A stretch of 64,000 nucleotides of DNA from assembly GCA_025200525.1 (NCBI GenBank), contig CM045761.1, forward strand, positions 137,518,223 through 137,582,222, read 5' to 3'. The notes beneath the pieces were generated by a model. The model searched no databases. It saw only the letters and a list, made by a program, of their open reading frames with translations, and was not told the origin of the DNA. The DNA is from Camellia lanceoleosa (taxonomy: Eukaryota > Streptophyta > Magnoliopsida > Ericales > Theaceae). A program made the position numbers and the translations under genes. Shown here piece after piece: positions 1-9,941 of the stretch (position 1 is its first letter; the number at the start of each line of letters is the position of its first letter).

Positions 1-415
1 GACTAAATTTAAGATGTATTCGGCTCTAACTTCCAATTTACGGATCCGAATCAGTTTTCACAAGTCCTATTTATCAAGAGGAAGCTGTTCGTGAGAGTCA
101 CACAGTGGTTCGAGGGCTGTTTTGAATTTTCACTCCCGAAATGCCCTTTTTCGACTAAGTTTAAGGTGTTTTTGGCTCTAACTCCAAGCCTACGGGTCCT
201 AATTACATTCCTTTTATTTTCACAAGTCGTAATTGTGATAGGGAAGCTGTCCGTGAGAGCCACACAATGGTTCGAGGGCTGTTTTGAATTTTTGCCTCTA
301 GAATGCCTTTTTTCGATTAAGTTTAAGGCGTTTTTGGCTCAAACTCCAAAGCCTACGAGTCCTGATTACATTCCGCATGTTATCACAAGTCCTAATTACA
401 TTTCGCCAAGTGGCG
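1..415. repeat. 162-bp tandem repeat, about 2.5 copies
   Basis: The motif GTGAGAG(T/C)CACACA followed by a ggttcgagggctgttttgaa core occurs at about 91 and again at 253, which gives a period near 162 bp. The window begins inside an earlier partial copy. Each unit ends with a 'cacaagtcctaatta'-like string. Both strands can be read as ORFs of 70-116 codons across it, but these simply reflect the repeat and match no family I know. It may be satellite DNA or internal LTR repeats; the array continues to the left of the window. Confidence 0.75.
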
Positions 416-476
416 GCGGGCACCCATATAGCCTATCTTAATTCACAGACACTGAGATGATGCATCCATGTTACAA

Positions 477-1796
477 TTAGGGCAAACCAAGTAACTTTTT
501 GTAGTCCAACCAGACATGGTAACCATATGTGGGGAAGTCATTGATGATCCACATGACTGCTCCATGCATTTTAAATATTTGACCATTTGAGGTATCATAT
601 GTTTGCACACCATGCTCCCACAAATTCATTAACTCCTTAACTAATGGTTGCAAGTAAACATCGATGTTTCTTCCAGGGGCGGATGGACCGGGAATAAGCA
701 TTGACATCATCAGAAATGGCTCTTTGATATACTTCCATGGGAGAAGATTGTAAGGCATTAAGAGTACGGGTTACATGTTGTACGATGTGCTCATATTTGC
801 AAATGGATTGAAACCATCCGTGGCAAGCCCTAACCATACATTTCAGGGTTCCACAGAAAACGTAGTATGTTGCATATCAAAGTCCTTCCATGCCTGACCA
901 TCGGCTGGATACCTTACCATTCCATCAGCCACACGCTTCTCTTTGTGCGATCTTATATCTGCGGCAGTTTTTTTGACATGTACAATCTCTTCAACCTTTT
1001 AAAGGAAAATACCTCAATATTTTGTGAGAAATCTTTTTACCACTCTCATTGTTGAACTTGTATCTAGACTCCTTACATGTAGGGCAATTCTCTAATTTTG
1101 CGTTGTCCTTCCAAAACAAAATACAATCATTCTTGCATGCATGAATGGCCTCGTATCCCAAACCCAATTCACGTAAGAACTTTTTCACTTCATAAAGGGT
1201 CCATGGAATAGTTTTATCACACTTTGGGAGAATGTCTTTGAAAATTTGCATAACCATACCGAAAGATTTGTTGCTTCATTTATTGTAAACCTTAATATGA
1301 AGCATCTTAATAACGAAGGACAACATAGAGAACTTTTCACACTTCGAGTATATTTTGCGTCGAGCATCATCAAATAACCTAATGAACTTCACTAAATTTT
1401 CTCTCTCCGGGCTATTAGGTTCTTCATCGGTATGATCATCCATGAGGTCACTCATGTAAATCTCTTCCAACATAATAAACAACTCGCCCAAATTATCATC
1501 AATATCAAAATTTGTAGCTCCATCTCTTTCACCATCATCATTTGACACACTATGACACAATGGAACATGTTCCCCGTGGTGCACCCAAGTTCTATAAGAA
1601 CACGCGATTCCTGTTCGAATCAAGTGCAGCCATACAACTTATCGACTATGTTTTGTGCCATTCAAGCAATTGACACACGGACAACGAATGTCATGTGGGC
1701 CTAAATCCTTCTAGAAAAGTCAATAAATGACTTAACACCTTGTTGGTACTCTTTACTTTTCAACCTATCTTTTATCATCATCCAACTCTTGTCCAT
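477..1796 (-). pseudogene. CACTA (En/Spm) TNP2-like transposase, decayed
   Basis: This is the N-terminal half of a plant CACTA transposase, which would cut and paste elements with CACTA ends in the nucleus. On the minus strand the start ATG lies at 1796-1794 (MDKSWM). A transposase-associated segment with an RCPCVNCLNG-like motif follows, split between frames near 1660-1690. Next come an acidic linker and 'FSMLSFVIKMLHIK' (about 1276-1330). The hallmark 'GLGYEAIHACKNDCILFW' lies at 1105-1180, and a TNP2 segment 'LIPGPSAPGRNIDVYLQPL' at 640-700. Intact family members run to 700 or more codons, so the C-terminal half is missing after 477. At least two frameshifts separate the recognisable blocks. 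No CACTA terminus lies next to it. Family identity is firm; function is lost. Confidence 0.85.
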
Positions 1797-1878
1797 CTTT
1801 TGAACCCTACAAGTCAAGCAAAGATTAACCTAGGAATGGACAACAAATAAACAAAAATACTCCACAATGGAATTGCGT

Positions 1879-1914
1879 ATCTTTTATCATCATCAAACTC
1901 TTGTACATCTTTTT
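1879..1914. repeat. Local duplication of the transposase start region
   Basis: A stretch of about 36 bp repeats 1766-1801, the first codons of the CACTA transposase, in the same orientation and with about two mismatches. It looks like a small local duplication upstream of the coding sequence. Confidence 0.6.
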
Positions 1915-3617
1915 CGATAAAAGTTTTAGTTTTCACTTATTTGCAACATAGATTAAATTTTGGAAATACATGGTTTAGGGATTGTATTCAAAAGTTAGGT
2001 GAAACAACTAACTATTTGGACTATACAAGTACAACATAAACAAGGAGAGGTAAAAAAGAATGAGAAAATTCACTAAACACAACCATCGTAAGTAGAAGAA
2101 ACAATCAAGCTATCATCAAAGGTTATGAATTTTAGTAAAAAACCAAAGCTTAAATGCTTGTTCCACTGTGGGTGAAGTTGTACAATGTTCCTTAGGAGCA
2201 AATATGGCTTAGGTATACTGCTAGCATCATTGGAAGTCCTCTATACTTGAATCAGCTCACTTTTACTAGAAGCAAACTTACTTTTGTTATAGAAGCAAAC
2301 TTACAAAAGTGTGATGTTTGCAAGGGTTTGGTCTCATAACTAAAAGACATTTAATCCTCTCTTTTATACAAGCAATAGTGGAGAGTGAAGAAGACTAAAA
2401 CACAAAATCCAACAAAGTAGAAAGTGGTGAAGAAGAAAAAGAGAAAAGTTGGTATGCAAGTTTCTTTAACAAATATAAACAAAAAAAGGGCACAAGGTCC
2501 TCCACCTTTTCTATATCTATTGTCTTTAAAATCTTCAAATCTTGTGAAATGGAAGTTTTAGGTAATAGTAAATTCAATTCTAATCAAGAGTTGCCATGCC
2601 AAAAGAATGTTCTAAATTATTCTCATAATATAATAGAAGGAGCCTATCTGCAAGTGAGATGGTGGAGAATGTTGCTATCACTAATAATTGAGGGAGGGGA
2701 GGGGGGGCTACTAAGGAGGGAAATAGAAAAAATCTAAAAGAGACATTTGAAAACCTGAAAAAAAACTAAAGGAAAACTTGTTTGAATCCTTCTTTTGTCA
2801 ACTAACCTCTGAAGTTGTAAGAGATTTTAATTTCTTCACGAAAAAATAGGTGCCAAATAAAGTATTAAAAATTTTAACCAAAACCCATAGTCAATGAATT
2901 GTTCTCCAAATTACACTCATATGTCAAAGTCTATTCTACATCACTAAAGCCAAATATGGAAAAGAAACTAACGAAATAGCATTCCCAATACTTTATCATT
3001 CTAATTTTTGTTTGTAGTCAACCAAGCAAAAATAACAATGTGATTGTTAAGAGTATAATATGAAGTTTGGTTGTGGAGGTGATAGACTATGAATCCGGGG
3101 ATAGTATCACATAAGTTAATAGTTATTTGCCATCACCAAACCCATAAAGAGCATAAAGAGATAATAAATATTATTAAAACAAAATAATGGTAATAATCTT
3201 TGGGTGGGTAATATAGATATAATGCGACCTATACACTTATCCAAAAATAAAATTGTTTTAAAAGTGCTTCAAAGTAAAGTGATAGAATCATCCCATCTAG
3301 TCATTGACTTGCCTAAAGTCTTTGGGCCAGCTAATTATGATTATATATAAATTGCACTTTATCGATTTACTTACTTTTTAAATTATGAGTTAAAAAAAAA
3401 AAAGAAGAAGAAGAAGAAGAAGAATATTTTAAGTTCTTTTAGACCATCTTGAACATTTAAAATTTTTTTTTTAAAAATAGAGTTATTAAAGGCAAAAATA
3501 AGTTAATTTTTTTAGTGTTTGACAAAATTTGATTTATTTTTTTTTTTCTTTCATGCATTTATTAAAAAATTATTTTTTTTTCAAAGTAAAAGATTTCATT
3601 AGAGTATTAGAGTATCT
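1915..3617. other. AT-rich spacer, no gene seen
   Basis: No open reading frame with family features was found on either strand; the short ORFs at 2395-2737 look random. The stretch contains a (AAG)n microsatellite at about 3403-3424 and several A/T homopolymers. Its right part lies where the 5' LTR of the following retrotransposon should be, but it does not resemble that LTR. Confidence 0.5.
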
Positions 3618-3720
3618 GAGAAAACTAGAAATCCCCTAGATGTTGATTTGTGATTGTTATATATTGCTTAAAATTGATACATAATCACAAATCAGCATCT
3701 AGGGAATTTCTAGTTTTCTC
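3618..3720. repeat. 37-bp inverted repeat made from an LTR end
   Basis: The arms 3618-3654 and 3684-3720 are reverse complements with two mismatches and a 29-bp spacer. The right arm is the normal LTR terminus just before the primer site. The left arm, read in reverse, agrees at both mismatch positions with the 3' LTR end at 8204-8238 instead of with its partner. A rearrangement therefore replaced the rest of the 5' LTR with an inverted LTR end. Confidence 0.8.
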
Positions 3721-3723
3721 AAT

Positions 3724-3735
3724 TGGTATCAGAGC
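3724..3735 (+). other. Primer binding site, initiator tRNA-Met type
   Basis: TGGTATCAGAGC lies two or three bases after the LTR terminus. It is the standard plant Copia primer site complementary to the 3' end of initiator tRNA-Met, and it fixes the LTR boundary and element orientation. Confidence 0.9.
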
Positions 3736-3800
3736 GGGTCGCTTTATTTATTTTTTTTTTTTGTTTTACAAATTTATTAGAGCGAGATCTTGTTTGATTT

Positions 3801-5886
3801 GTGATAATGGATACAATTCGTGAGGGAAATTCTATGGTTCGACCACCCCTACTTGACGGATCCAATTATTCTTTTTGGAAAGCTCGGAGGAGATTGTTTT
3901 TAAAATCTATTGATGAAAAAGTTTGGCAATCTGTTATGTATGGATGGACTAAACCAACGATTACTGTTGATGGAGTAACTTTTCCCAAACCAATTGATAA
4001 GTGGGACACAATTGATTACCAAAATAGTAGCTGGAATAGTAAAGCTATCAATTCTTTTTTTTTTGCATTGTCACACCTGAAGAGTTTAGTCATATTTGCA
4101 ATTATGAAGTCGCAAAAGAGGCTTGGAATATCTTACAAACTATTCATGAGGGCACTCCTTCTGTTAAACGCTCAAAACTTCAAAGGCTCACGTCTAGTTT
4201 CGAAAACCTTTCAATGAAAGATGGTGAGACCTTTGATGAATGTTATGCAAAGTTGAGTGACATTGTTAATTCCAGCTTCAACTTAGGTGAAAAAATACCG
4301 GAATCCAAGATTGTAAGAAAAATTTTGAGGTCCTTGCCCGATCGGTTCCAACCAAAAGTTACGGCTATTGAGGAGGCTCAAGATGTTAACAACCTCAAGC
4401 TAGATCATTTGGTTGGAAATCTCCAAACTTATGAGGCACATAGGAATTTCAAAAAGAAACAAAAAGATGTTGCTTTTAGTAGTGCTCATAGAGTTGGAGT
4501 GGATTCTGATGACAACTGTGAGATAGATTCCAAGATTACGGATGCTTTTATTAAACAATTTAAAAAATCTTTTTTGAAAAAGAATCCTAATCTTTTAGAC
4601 TCTACTCATACTCATAAATCCAAAGGTAAAGATAAATTCAAAATTAATTCTATTGCCAAGAAGGAGAAAGGAAAGATACAAGGGAACTCTAAAAGAGTCC
4701 AATGCTATGAATACCAAGGATTTGGCCACTTTGCTCTAGAATGCCCCACTCGTTTGAGGAAGAAGAAAGCCCTCGCTATCACTTGAGATGATGAATCAGA
4801 ATGTGATGAAAATGAAAGTGACAATGAAGATCAAGGTGAAGAGGGACATAAACAATTCCTTGCTTTCATGGCGGCTTCCGAAACTGAAGGACGAATAGAG
4901 TATCCAAAGAGGTCGGTTAAGAATGCCACTGATGATGAATCCTCGGAGAGTGATGATGAAGAGCTTGAGCAAGCTTATAAAAAGTTGTATAAGGAGTCTC
5001 TTAACTTATCCAAATTGAATGATAAACTCACAATGAAACTCAAAGCATGTGAAAGTGAGAATGTCAAACTTAAGGAGGAGATTTCTGAGGTTAGGTTTGA
5101 TGCCATCAAGATAGCTAATGATCGACAAGCTCTTTGTGAAAAACTCTTGACTTATGAGACAGAGAGGAATGAGCTACAGCAAATCTATGCAACATATGAA
5201 GAAAAGATTGAAACTCTTGAGATGTCTCAAGTTACTTTGAAAGAACTAATGATCAAGAAAGAAGAAGAACTCAAGTGTGCTATGGCTACCATTGGTCTTT
5301 GGAACAAAGGATCAAAGACTTTGGACAATATCATTTGGTCTCAATTCTAACAAGAGTGGCATTGGCTTTGGTGGTAAAAAAAGAGCAAAAACAGAGTGCT
5401 TCCACATCTCATGATACAAGAACTCAAGGAAAGGAAGAACAAAAAATTCAACATGAGGATGGACTTCTCAAACTTCCTAGAGTTGGTAAGGTCAAAGAAA
5501 AAAAGGTACATCCTATACACCCTGTTTTTATTTGTCATCATTGTGGTATGCATGGTCATATTTGCCCTTATTGTTATGAGTTGCATAGGAGAGTGTCTCA
5601 TAGAGATAGAAGAAATTCTAACATCTCATGGGGTAGGAGACACTTCATTGGTCGTAAGGAGGTTACGGGTCATAATAAACCTTGCCATTGTGATTTGCTT
5701 GAGACCAAACATGGAACAAGTTTGTATTTGCCTAGACCTAGAAATAGGAAGTTGGAAACCAAGTCGAGATGGGTTCCCATTGAAGGGGAAGGGAACCACA
5801 ATGTCGAGACACCACCCAAAAATCGTAATTCTCAGAACTTTGTTCATACTAAAGCGGTTTGGATAAGAAAACTTGACTTGTGTTAA
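3801..5886 (+). pseudogene. gag: Copia-type gag polyprotein with two zinc knuckles, broken
   Basis: This is the structural capsid/nucleocapsid protein of the element. It opens with a Copia gag N-terminus ('PPLLDGSNYSFWKAR' at about residue 14) and a UBN2-like capsid domain that breaks frame near 4070-4215. A conserved 'KDGETFDECYAKLSDIV' block follows. The first zinc knuckle (4701-4743) has lost its second cysteine (CYEY instead of CxxC). A TGA at 4784 stands where related proteins have Trp; the same frame reopens at once into an acidic stretch and a long coiled coil (4930-5290). After a second frameshift near 5340, an intact CX2CX4HX4C knuckle ('CHHCGMHGHICPYC') lies at 5546-5587. No aspartic protease or integrase follows. 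Confidence 0.8.
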
Positions 5887-7238
5887 TTTGTTTATTCGTT
5901 TTAGTTTTTAGGTTTCTGTGTGTTTTCTTTTTGAGTCATTTAATGTGTGCATGTTCGTTTTATGTCTTGCTTTGTTTAGAATAAATAAATAAATAAATCC
6001 AAAAAGATTTTCTTAGCATGGTTTTGCAAGCATGAAATTTTTGAGTGGTCCTTGGTGTATATTGGAATTGATGAGAATATCCATTACATGTTAATATGTG
6101 TGTGCTTTTTGTAGTCATTACTCATTTCAGTGTGTGTGTTCTTTGATTAGTATATCTCATTCTGTAAACACTCTTGGATTAGCAAATTTTGGAGTCTTCT
6201 GTCTTAGTGATCATTTTTATCTATGGACTTCTGGCATTGTATCTTTTGCTTTTCTAGAGGAATTGACCTATACTAGCATATCATGGGTGATGTTGAGTCT
6301 CTTTACCACCTTCCATCTTTTTACATCTCCATGGCTTTCCCCTCTATTATTTGTAGTCCAGCCATGAGGAAAAGGCTACCTTAGAGTCACCAACCAGGCC
6401 ATCTTTATTATATCCATGCTTCTTTGGTTTGGTTTCTATACTCTTGAGCGTGTCAGCCGCCAATGAGTGTGCAAAAGAAAAAGAAAAAGAAGAAGAAGAA
6501 GAAGAAGAAATATGCAAAAGAAAGAAAGAAAAAAAGAAAAAATTCATTGATTGAGGAGGAGCCTCCGTTTTTACTCACCAAATACCCCTTGTTTCCTAGT
6601 GGTTTGACTTTCCTTTGTTGTGCTTAGATTTTCTTGCCGGAGGTCCAGCTTTCAGATCACTACTAGGATTTGAATCTTGTGTTTGTCAAACTCCAAGAGT
6701 CACACACACACTTTTATCATGTGATCTATGTTTTTCACATAATGCATCACTTTCTTTCATGAGGAATCTTCTATAGATTGTGCACATTGTGTTTTCTAGT
6801 AATTGTGCTTCTTGAATCATCTTGTGTGTTTTTAAGGTCCAAATTTGAAATTTCTTGCTTGCTCCACCATATTTTTTTTTGTCATTTTCTTCTTGTTCAC
6901 TGTTTTTCAGTATTTGTGGTTGCTTTTAGTGAGGGGGAGTTTGGTTAATTGTTATCATGTCGTTGTTTGTGTTTTCATGTTTTCATGCTACATGTTGTTA
7001 ATATCTCCAAGTCGCATCTATTCATGTTTTCCATCTCATGCTTCAAGATAATCTTGTCATATGTTAAATGCTTTTTCACATACTCTTGTGGCACTAATAG
7101 TTGTTTTGGAAATTGTGGCACTAATAACTATTTTGCAGATCATGACCTTGAGAAAGAAATTGGCTTTTGTTGGCTGTAATGGGTTAGGGTGTTTAGGATT
7201 TTATTTGTTTAGGTGTGTTTTGTCACGGCATTGCCAAA
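5887..7238 (+). other. Noncoding internal region of the gag-only retrotransposon
   Basis: No pol domain is detectable in any frame. The region is T-rich on the plus strand and holds an A-rich (AAG)n tract at 6476-6545. A polypurine-like 'gtgagggggagtttgg' near 6930 resembles the string that often follows pol in plant Copia elements, so this may be a relic of a deleted pol end. Confidence 0.6.
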
Positions 7239-7247
7239 TGGGGAGAT
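7239..7247 (+). other. Polypurine tract
   Basis: A purine-rich 'atggggaga' stands immediately before TGTTAG at 7248. It would prime plus-strand DNA synthesis and marks the start of the 3' LTR. Confidence 0.7.
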
Positions 7248-8238
7248 TGTTAGGTTTTATTTCTTGGCAATCCCGTTTGACAAAACTCCTTTGAGTTGTA
7301 ATTTTATTCGCATTTTTATTTCAGTAAGGCTATGAGTTGTTAGATGCGAATCCAACCCGAATTGTGCCTTGCAGAGAAATTTGTGGTGTTAATACTTTCA
7401 AGATTGCCATTTCGCTGATTATAACGGGGGTCGAGTTGTCCAGTCAACTCGCGGGGTCGAGAGGCAGCGCCCCCGAAGCAAAATGCAAAAGTGCATTCAA
7501 AGTTGCTTGTCCGCTCGAGCGTCCATTTCCCTGCTCAAGCGTACATCCTGGTTTGAAACACATTATATAGTGTCCCTGCTCGAGCGTCCATTTCCCCGCT
7601 TAAGCATACACCCTAGTGCGAAACACGCAATATAGAGTCCCCGCTCGAGCGTCAATTCCCACGCTCGAGCGGACCTCACGATTTTAGATTCTATAAATTC
7701 GCAAGTTGCTCCAAATCTAGGATTACGCCTCCAGATCTTCTTCTTGGGTTCTAGGGTTTATATTTGGGGCTATTTTACTAGTTTTCTTTGATGTTTCATT
7801 GAGTATTCAACTCATGGTTTAAGAAGCATACATCAAAGGTTTGTTTGTCTATTCTACACAAAAGAGAGAGTTGTTCTTCAATGGATTCTGAAGAATTCGA
7901 GCCTGAAGCTTTGGTGGATTCTGGAGTGGCTCATCGTCAAGACAATTCCGAGGTGAAGACGGGGTTGGAAGAGGCACATAGGGGTTGGTTCAATTCGGGC
8001 GTGGATTCGCTAGGTAATTGAGAGTATACTTGTGTAATTCCTTTATATCTTCTTAGTGGATTGTTTTGTGGCTTTTGCTCGTGGTTTTTTTTATCATAAT
8101 TAGAGGTGTCCAATTGTGATTTTTCCACGTAAAATCGTTGTGTCTATTTGTCTTGTTTGTTTGATTGTGATTGTTATATACTACTTAAAATTGATACATA
8201 ATCACAAATCAACATTTAGGGGATTTCTAGTTTTCTTA
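7248..8238 (+). repeat. 3' LTR of the gag-only Copia-related element
   Basis: It starts TGTTAGG directly after the polypurine tract and ends '...ctagttttctta', the counterpart of '...ttttctca' before the primer site; the terminal CA is mutated to TA. Length is about 991 bp. U3 carries the shared module at about 7405-7530 and an array of CGCTCGAGCG palindromes at 7510-7675. A TATA-like 'tctataaattc' near 7690 follows within 30 bp. A dispersed unit of about 65 bp is repeated around 7510, 7575 and 7640. Confidence 0.75.
7405..7675 (+). promoter_or_regulatory. LTR promoter module shared with the Gypsy LTRs, with CGCTCGAGCG pairs
   Basis: From 'tgccatttcgctga' through 'aagcaaaatgcaaaa' to 'gttgcttgtccgctcgagcg' the sequence is collinear with the reverse complement of 24335-24590 and 37270-37525, the Gypsy LTRs. 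There follow palindromes CGCTCGAGCG or close variants at about 7511/7531, 7576/7596 and 7641/7661. Each pair is offset by 20 bp with a 10-bp spacer, and the last lies just upstream of the TATA-like box. The position suggests a transcriptional enhancer, but no binding factor is known to me. Confidence 0.6.
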
Positions 8239-8440
8239 GTACCTACTTTAATTCATAATTTATAATATGATTTTTTTTTATTATATATATTATCAATATA
8301 TATATATATCTATTTTAAAAAATTCACTTTAGTTAGATAATAATGTGAATATCTTTAGTGTGAATTTTCTAAGAAATGTGAATATTCATACCTTTCAAAA
8401 AGATATATACATTTTTTTCTTATTCATTCACATTATTCTT

Positions 8441-8525
8441 AGGGTGAAGCACCAATAAATCCCAATTTATGAACTTATACACCGTTTAGTCCCAAATGTT
8501 TTCTTGTGAACCGAACAGTCCCATT
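8441..8525 (+). repeat. Left terminal inverted repeat of the MULE
   Basis: The string 'gggtgaagcaccaataaatc', followed within 45 bp by 'ccgtttagtccc' and 'gaacagtccc', is matched in inverse at 21085-21000 ('ccaataaatc', 'ccatttagtcc', 'taagtcc'). A third, same-strand copy lies at 19343-19425. No 9-bp target duplication could be confirmed. Confidence 0.5.
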
Positions 8526-8670
8526 ACATTGGAAATGACCATTGAGGGCATACACACCGTGGACCACACTTGTTAGACTACTAGGCAACATCGGTAATGT
8601 AGTAATGTGAAATTACGGAGATAGGCAAGCAGTTTGTTATGCTGTTACATTAGATGTTCCTGATTCGGCG

Positions 8671-8862
8671 GTGCTGAGGTACGCTTTGAAGGAAAGAATT
8701 GGGGTTTTGAAAAGGAAATCAACATCCAAAAACGGAAGGCGAATCTGTTTGGGCGAAGGTTTCTACATTACAGAAACCCTAAAATTGAAAGAAGCTGTCA
8801 ACGTTGTAGTGGTGACAGTCAGTGGTAAGACACTGTTGTTGAAGCGTAGGGACGTCATATAG
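8671..8862 (+). CDS. Unrecognised short ORF inside the MULE end
   Basis: A 63-codon frame rich in Lys, Arg and Val lies between the left TIR and the GATGTTG zone. It could be a first exon of the protease gene or chance. I recognise no domain. It ends in a run of short basic and hydrophobic residues and has no in-frame continuation. Confidence 0.2.
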   Translation: MLRYALKERIGVLKRKSTSKNGRRICLGEGFYITETLKLKEAVNVVVVTVSGKTLLLKRRDVI

Positions 8863-8989
8863 TTCGATATCCGTTTCTGCTTGCGATAAGGATTGGAAGT
8901 CGGTGTTACAAGAGGGGACGATTGAGAATGACCACAAAAATTGGAGGTGTGTTATTTTATACCGTTTTTGGTTTGGATTTTTTATGTGG

Positions 8990-9900
8990 TTTTGTTTGAT
9001 ACGTAGTACATTGTTGTTGGGTTGTGACGTTGATGTTGTTGTGCTGTTTTATGAGAAGAGTTGTGGTTGTTGATAGGGTTTAAGTGCGATGTTTTATTTG
9101 GAATTGGGTGTGGGAGTGTGGTTTTGGGTATGTTATGTTGGATGTTGATTACGGTGTTAGGTATGATGTTGGGGATGATGTTATGTCGGTGGCCAATGTC
9201 TCTGTATTCATGATGTAGTTGGTTATTGCAATGTCATATTGTAGTATGTATGTTTTTGTTGTGCAATTATTGGCTATGGGGCTGAGATGTTTAATGTTTC
9301 TGGGTTTGTGATGTTACTTGTCGTACCAATTTCATGTTGTGTAATGTGCATATGTGTATTGTGTGTTCATGCTGTTTGTGGTTACGTTGGGTTGCAATGT
9401 TACTGCTGTTAATCTTTAAAGTATGTGTCTGTGATGTTGATGTTTGTTGTAGGGGATTAGTGTACAATGTTATTGTTTGAATGTTGTTGCTATGATGTTG
9501 TTAACTGTATTGGTTATTGATGTATGTGGGGATGTATGCATGATGTTGTTGCTTAAAACAATGGCATTTGTATTTTTTTTTTTGTTTTTTTGGTTGGGCA
9601 ATTCTGGGTTTTCGGCGCAATGTGTAATGCCTCTGTTTCGTTGATGCTCTGCACTTTAACACTGTGTCTTTGTAATGCTGACGTTGCAATGTTGTGTTGG
9701 TGATGTTGTTGGGTTAACTGGGCATATGATGTTATTGTCTCCACTGTCATGATGTTGTTGTTTGAGGCAGTGTGACAATGGGATGTAGGGTACGTTGTTG
9801 GGTATGTTGTTATGTTAGGTGAACATTTTTAATGTGTAACTGGTAAGTGTGGAGTATACGTGTTACAGTGTGGAGTGTACGTGTTACAGTATGACATATT
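8990..9900. repeat. GATGTTG-rich subterminal zone, left
   Basis: About 900 bp are strongly G+T biased on the plus strand, with dozens of degenerate GATGTTG/TGTTGTTG units and no conserved ORF. The mirror-image zone at 17150-17710 (CAACATC units) sits outside the transposase gene. Paired subterminal arrays of this sort are common in MULEs and may serve as transposase binding sites or as long UTR/intron DNA. Confidence 0.5.
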
Positions 9901-9941
9901 AGTGTGTGTATTTTCCTGATTGGTGTTCATTATGCGTGCAG

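Larger units (their letters stand above)
3618..8238 (+). mobile_element. Gag-only Copia-related LTR retrotransposon (TR-GAG-like)
   Basis: The order is: remnant 5' LTR end (about 3684-3721), tRNA-Met-type primer site (3724), gag (3801-5886), noncoding internal DNA (5887-7238), polypurine tract, and a complete 3' LTR (7248-8238). No protease, integrase, reverse transcriptase or RNase H is present. Gag runs into non-coding sequence and then reaches the 3' LTR, so pol was never there or was lost in an ancestor. This matches the terminal-repeat-with-gag (TR-GAG) class, which depends on a partner element for pol. The last 75 bp or so of the 3' LTR match 3655-3721, which ties the two ends together. 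Confidence 0.75.

Noticed and set aside
91..441. 116-codon plus ORF
   Set aside because: Lies entirely in the 162-bp tandem repeat and shows no domain.
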